This document shows, one piece after another, positions 5,705 to 8,255 of a DNA stretch of 8,255 bases (positions are counted from its first letter, which is position 1; each line of letters opens with the position of its first letter). The position numbers and the translations under genes are program-made. Source of the DNA: Candidatus Heimdallarchaeota archaeon (lineage in GTDB: Archaea > Asgardarchaeota > Heimdallarchaeia > Heimdallarchaeales > Heimdallarchaeaceae); the NCBI GenBank assembly GCA_016839985.1, contig JAEOTG010000201.1, positions 1 through 8,255 on the forward strand. The letters are read 5' to 3'. Under the pieces are notes generated by a model. That model searched no databases. It was not told where the DNA came from and saw nothing but the letters and a program-made list of their open reading frames with translations.

Positions 5705-5764
5705 GAGGTTAGATAAGTCGGAGTACAAACTTAAAGAGTTGTAACGTTAAAAAAGTGATGAATT

Positions 5765-6766
5765 ATGGGGCATCGAAGGGTAAGTGCTCCCCATCGATCA
5801 TCTTTGGGATATCGAAGGGTAAGAGCAAGAAGAATAGTACCTGCACCTCGTGCTTGGCAAAAATACGAGGGTGCACCCACACTATTGGGCTTTCTTGGAA
5901 TCAAAGCAGGTATGACACATTGTGTTTATATCGAGGATAGACCAAGAAGTCATTTAGTGAACAGAGAAGTGACAGCAGCAGTTACTTGTATAGAAACGCC
6001 TCCTATGGTCGTTTTTGGTTTACGTGGTTATAAGAAAACTCCATATGGAATGCAAGTTGCAGCAGATCTTAGAACACTAGAAACAAAAGAAGAACTAAGC
6101 AGAAGAGTTAAATCTCCAAAGAAGTATGATTTCGATAAAAATAGCAAAAATTTTGAAAGTAAAATTGATGAAATCACTGAACTTCGTGCAGTAGTTCATA
6201 CTCAACCCTATTTGACAGGAATGGGGATGAAAACTCCTCAAGTCGCTGAGATAAAAATTGGGTGTTCAAATATAACAGATGGTTATCAATATGGGCTTTC
6301 ACTCCTAGGAAAAGAGGTACTTATTCGTGATGTGTTTAAAGCTGGCGAATTTGTCGACACACTTGGTGTAACAAAAGGAAAAGGATTTCAAGGACCCGTG
6401 AAAAGGCACGGAATAAAAATCCTTCAACACAAATCAAAAGGAACTAAGAGAGGTGTAGGATCAATAGGTCCTTGGCATCCTGCTAGAACAATGTGGACAA
6501 TACCAAGATATGGACAAATGGGCTTTAATATGAGAACAGATTATAATAAACGAATCATGCAAATTGGATCAGACGGCACACAAATAGTGCCAAAAGGTGG
6601 TTTTGTGAAATATGGAATTGTAAAAAATAATTATATTCTACTCAAAGGTTCAGTCCCTGGACCCAAGAAAAGAACCGTTTTACTTCGAACACCTGTTAGA
6701 AAACAAACCCTACTAGTGAAAGAACCACAGATTCTCTACATTTCGACAGAGAGTCAACAAGGTTAA
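5765..6766 (+). CDS. rpl3: Large ribosomal subunit protein uL3
   Basis: This 333-aa protein is of archaeal/eukaryotic size. The N-terminal tail MGHRRVSAPHRSSLG is basic and typical of archaeal L3, followed by LLGFLGIKAGMTHCVYIED. The signature KGKGFQGPVKRHGIKI and the archaeal/eukaryotic block GPWHPARTMWTIPRYGQMGF with NMRTDYNKRI are present. L3 is an early assembly protein whose finger nears the peptidyl-transferase centre. The ATG is 5 nt after GTGAT (5755-5759); an overlapping ATG at 5758 is in another frame. It is first in the S10-type cluster, with a 16-nt gap to rpl4. The first 20 codons contain an exact 13-bp direct repeat (5772-5784 and 5811-5823) and can form alternative hairpins. 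Confidence 0.97.
   Translation: MGHRRVSAPHRSSLGYRRVRARRIVPAPRAWQKYEGAPTLLGFLGIKAGMTHCVYIEDRPRSHLVNREVTAAVTCIETPPMVVFGLRGYKKTPYGMQVAADLRTLETKEELSRRVKSPKKYDFDKNSKNFESKIDEITELRAVVHTQPYLTGMGMKTPQVAEIKIGCSNITDGYQYGLSLLGKEVLIRDVFKAGEFVDTLGVTKGKGFQGPVKRHGIKILQHKSKGTKRGVGSIGPWHPARTMWTIPRYGQMGFNMRTDYNKRIMQIGSDGTQIVPKGGFVKYGIVKNNYILLKGSVPGPKKRTVLLRTPVRKQTLLVKEPQILYISTESQQG
5772..5823 (+). repeat. 13-bp direct repeat and alternative hairpins in the rpl3 5' coding end
   Basis: ATCGAAGGGTAAG occurs at 5772-5784 and 5811-5823, 39 bp (13 codons) apart, encoding HRRVS and YRRVR. Between them, CCCATCGAT (5790-5798) can pair with either ATCGAAGGG copy (8 of 9 pairs, one A-A mismatch), with a 9-nt loop on one side or a 12-nt loop on the other. 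The two hairpins exclude each other. Confidence 0.5.
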
Positions 6767-6772
6767 AAGAAA

Positions 6773-6778
6773 GGTGAT
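6773..6778 (+). promoter_or_regulatory. Shine-Dalgarno GGTGAT deciding the rpl4 start
   Basis: GGTGAT lies 4 nt before the ATG at 6783-6785. The in-frame GTG at 6774-6776 is part of this site, so it should not be taken as the start codon. Confidence 0.8.
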
Positions 6779-6782
6779 ACAA

Positions 6783-7568
6783 ATGAGTATTTCATTATAT
6801 TCTATACAAGGAAAAAAAACTAGTGAAGAAGTGGAACTACCAAACGTTTTCAAAACCCCACTACGACCTGATGTTGTTAAGCGAGCTGTACTAGCAGAAC
6901 AAAGTTGGAAAAGACAACCTAAAGGTGTTAGCCCCTTAGCTGGTCGAATGGTTTCTGTTGAAAATTGGGGTCCAGGTAGAGGAGCTGCAAGAGTTCCAAG
7001 AATAAAAGGCACTAGAACACATAGTGCTCAAAGAACAGCTTTTATACCTCAAGCAAGAGGTGGTCACAAAGCTCATCCTCCACGAGCTGAGAAAAGAATT
7101 ATCGAAAAAATAAACAAAAAAGAACATCTTTTAGCACTAAAATCCGCAATAGCATATACTGCACATAAAGACTATGCAGTACAACGAGGACATAGATTCG
7201 AAGGTAAAATTGAATTTCCAATAGTAGTTGAATCAAAAGCAGAAGAAATCGAAAAAACTAGAGAAGTAATGATATTGATTGATAAACTTGGTTTATCCTT
7301 AGACTTGATGAGAGTGTCATTGGGTAAAAAAATTAGAGCTGGAAAAGGAAAAGGAAGAGGACGAAAATACAAAGTACCTGTAGGACCTTTGTTTGTTGTA
7401 GGAAATGAAAACTGTGCATTAGTCAAAGCAGGTAGAAACATTCAAGGGACAAAAGTAGTAACAGTTAATAAACTTACTACAGAGTTACTAGCTCCAGGAA
7501 CACATCCGGGTCGATTAACAGTATGGACCAAAGATGCTATAGATCTTCTAAAGGAAAGGTTTGGGTGA
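6783..7568 (+). CDS. rpl4: Large ribosomal subunit protein uL4
   Basis: This 261-aa protein is the archaeal/eukaryotic type. SLYSIQGKKTSEEVELPNVF starts the fold, and FKTPLRPDVVKRAVLAEQSW follows. The long internal loop GPGRGAARVPRIKGTRTHSA with QARGGHKAHPPRAEK reaches into the exit tunnel. The C-terminal part includes AGKGKGRGRKYKVPVGPLFV and LLAPGTHPGRLTVWTKDAI. The ATG at 6783 is used because the upstream GTG falls inside the ribosome binding site. Its TGA stop at 7566-7568 is part of the rpl23 ribosome binding site, so translation of the two is probably coupled. In bacteria L4 autoregulates the S10 operon; this has not been inferred from sequence here. Confidence 0.97.
   Translation: MSISLYSIQGKKTSEEVELPNVFKTPLRPDVVKRAVLAEQSWKRQPKGVSPLAGRMVSVENWGPGRGAARVPRIKGTRTHSAQRTAFIPQARGGHKAHPPRAEKRIIEKINKKEHLLALKSAIAYTAHKDYAVQRGHRFEGKIEFPIVVESKAEEIEKTREVMILIDKLGLSLDLMRVSLGKKIRAGKGKGRGRKYKVPVGPLFVVGNENCALVKAGRNIQGTKVVTVNKLTTELLAPGTHPGRLTVWTKDAIDLLKERFG
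7564..7568 (+). promoter_or_regulatory. Shine-Dalgarno GGTGA overlapping the rpl4 stop, deciding the rpl23 start
   Basis: GGTGA contains the TGA of rpl4 and sits 7 nt before the rpl23 ATG at 7576-7578. The in-frame TTG at 7561-7563 lies upstream of this site and is not credible as a start. Confidence 0.75.
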
Positions 7569-7575
7569 AAACAAA

Positions 7576-7836
7576 ATGGATCCTTATCGCATTATGAAAA
7601 AACCTCTAATCTCTGAAAAAGATTTCGAGTTAATAGAAAGAGAAAATAAGTTGGTTATAGAAGTTGATATAAAAGCAACAAAACATCAAATAAAAGAAGC
7701 AATTGAAAAACTATACGGAGTTAAAGTGGAAAAAATAAATACACTCATTACTCCTAAAGGAAAAAAGAAGGCCTATGTCAAATTAAGTGAGTTTGATGAT
7801 GCTACTGATATAGCATCAAGGATGGGTCTATTCTAA
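7576..7836 (+). CDS. rpl23: Large ribosomal subunit protein uL23
   Basis: This 86-aa protein has the normal archaeal length when started at the ATG of 7576. DPYRIMKKPLISEKDFELIE opens the family, KLVIEVDIKATKHQIKEAIE and KLYGVKVEKINTLITPKGKK form the core, and KAYVKLSEFDDATDIASRMG ends it. It sits at the polypeptide exit, where it contacts signal recognition particle and other factors. It lies between rpl4 (7-nt gap, ribosome binding site on the stop codon) and rpl2 (14-nt gap). Confidence 0.96.
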   Translation: MDPYRIMKKPLISEKDFELIERENKLVIEVDIKATKHQIKEAIEKLYGVKVEKINTLITPKGKKKAYVKLSEFDDATDIASRMGLF

Positions 7837-7850
7837 AACAGGTGATTGAA

Positions 7851-8255
7851 ATGGGTAAAAAAATACTAGTTCAAAGAAGAGGACGAGGTACATCACAGTT
7901 TCGAGCCGCTTCCCACAAAAAGAAAGGTAGTGTTAAATACAGAAAATTAGCTAAAATAGAATATACCAAGAAAATTACAGCACAAGTTAGGGACATTGTA
8001 CATGATCCAGGAAGAGGTGCACCTGTAGCTGTTGTACTTTTTGAAGATGGTTTAAAGAAAATAATTCTACCTTCTGAAGGATTAAGAGTAGGTCAAACAA
8101 TTGAGTATGGGGCTACCTCACAGGTAAATTTAGGAAATACAATGCCTTTACAGTCTATACCTGATGGTTCTCCTGTCTTTAATATCGAATTAACTCCTGG
8201 AGATGGCGGTCGTCTTATCAGATCAAGTGGAGGATATGCAACAATATTAGGACGT
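7851..8255 (+). CDS. rpl2: Large ribosomal subunit protein uL2 (partial, cut by window end)
   Basis: The first 135 codons are present and open to the window end; the family is about 240 aa in archaea. The protein starts MGKKILVQRRGRGTSQFRAA. It continues with GSVKYRKLAKIEY and the family stretch DIVHDPGRGAPVAVVLFEDG, then GQTIEYGATSQVNLGNTMPL and IELTPGDGGRLIRSSGGYAT. This is the archaeal/eukaryotic form (Rpl8 type). The C-terminal part next to the peptidyl-transferase centre lies outside the window. The ribosome binding site GGTGAT (7841-7846) is 4 nt before the ATG. It is the fourth gene of the S10-type cluster. Confidence 0.97.
   Translation, partial: MGKKILVQRRGRGTSQFRAASHKKKGSVKYRKLAKIEYTKKITAQVRDIVHDPGRGAPVAVVLFEDGLKKIILPSEGLRVGQTIEYGATSQVNLGNTMPLQSIPDGSPVFNIELTPGDGGRLIRSSGGYATILGR

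Noticed and set aside
5755..5940. 61-codon frame starting at 5755-5760 overlapping rpl3
   Set aside because: It starts in the rpl3 ribosome binding site and is out of frame with the well-supported uL3 protein.
6713..7441. Several minus-strand open frames over rpl3/rpl4
   Set aside because: They are antisense to rpl3/rpl4, have Ser/Pro/Phe-rich composition typical of reverse frames, and have no promoter or ribosome binding site.
1..8255. CRISPR array, insertion sequence or prophage
   Set aside because: There are no regularly spaced repeats of 24-40 bp, no transposase or integrase, and no terminal inverted repeats. Neither tRNA 3' end is duplicated nearby as an attachment site.

Overview
This is an AT-rich archaeal chromosome segment. 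Evidence for Archaea: an RNA polymerase subunit D (RpoD/Rpo3) with ferredoxin-type Cys motifs, archaeal/eukaryotic-type ribosomal proteins (eL18, and archaeal-length uL13, uS9, uL3, uL4, uL23, uL2), an Orc1/Cdc6-family initiator, TATA-like promoters about 26 bp from expected start sites, GGTGA(T) Shine-Dalgarno motifs, and a short class III (type IV pilin-like) signal peptide. The phylum cannot be fixed by eye. The features fit a TACK or Asgard lineage, but no marker here is decisive.

Left part (1-2480), accessory and mixed orientation. A tRNA-Glu(CTC) on + ends three bases from the stop of a leftward gene pair: an Orc1/Cdc6-like AAA+ ATPase followed by a small ArsR-like winged-helix protein. 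Divergent from that pair is a tRNA-Leu(GAG) with its own promoter. The ~250 bp between them is very AT-rich and carries three copies of ACAATCA, making it a weak candidate for an origin or an autoregulatory operator. Next comes a 59-codon leftward gene encoding a minimal pilin-like protein (signal motif KRG/SPILE, then one hydrophobic helix). Its promoter region is shared back to back with the rpoD operon.

Right part (2482-8255), all on +. The first block is rpoD - rpl18e - rpl13 - rps9, a familiar archaeal transcription/translation cluster. In many archaea it continues with rpoN and rpoK. Here it is followed by rtcA (RNA 3'-terminal phosphate cyclase). After a 112-bp promoter-bearing gap the S10-type cluster begins: rpl3 - rpl4 - rpl23 - rpl2, with rpl2 cut by the window end. 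Spacing within the blocks is tight, and most ribosomal genes start 4-7 nt after a GGTGA-type ribosome binding site. rtcA lacks such a site.

Within this region the genes supply RNA polymerase assembly (RpoD) and large- and small-subunit ribosomal proteins. RtcA is an RNA-end-modifying enzyme placed between two ribosomal clusters. Most points of interest are modest: the micro-pilin, the rtcA junction, the Orc1/Cdc6 plus winged-helix pair with its AT-rich upstream region, and two mutually exclusive hairpins at the start of rpl3. No obviously new multi-gene system is visible.
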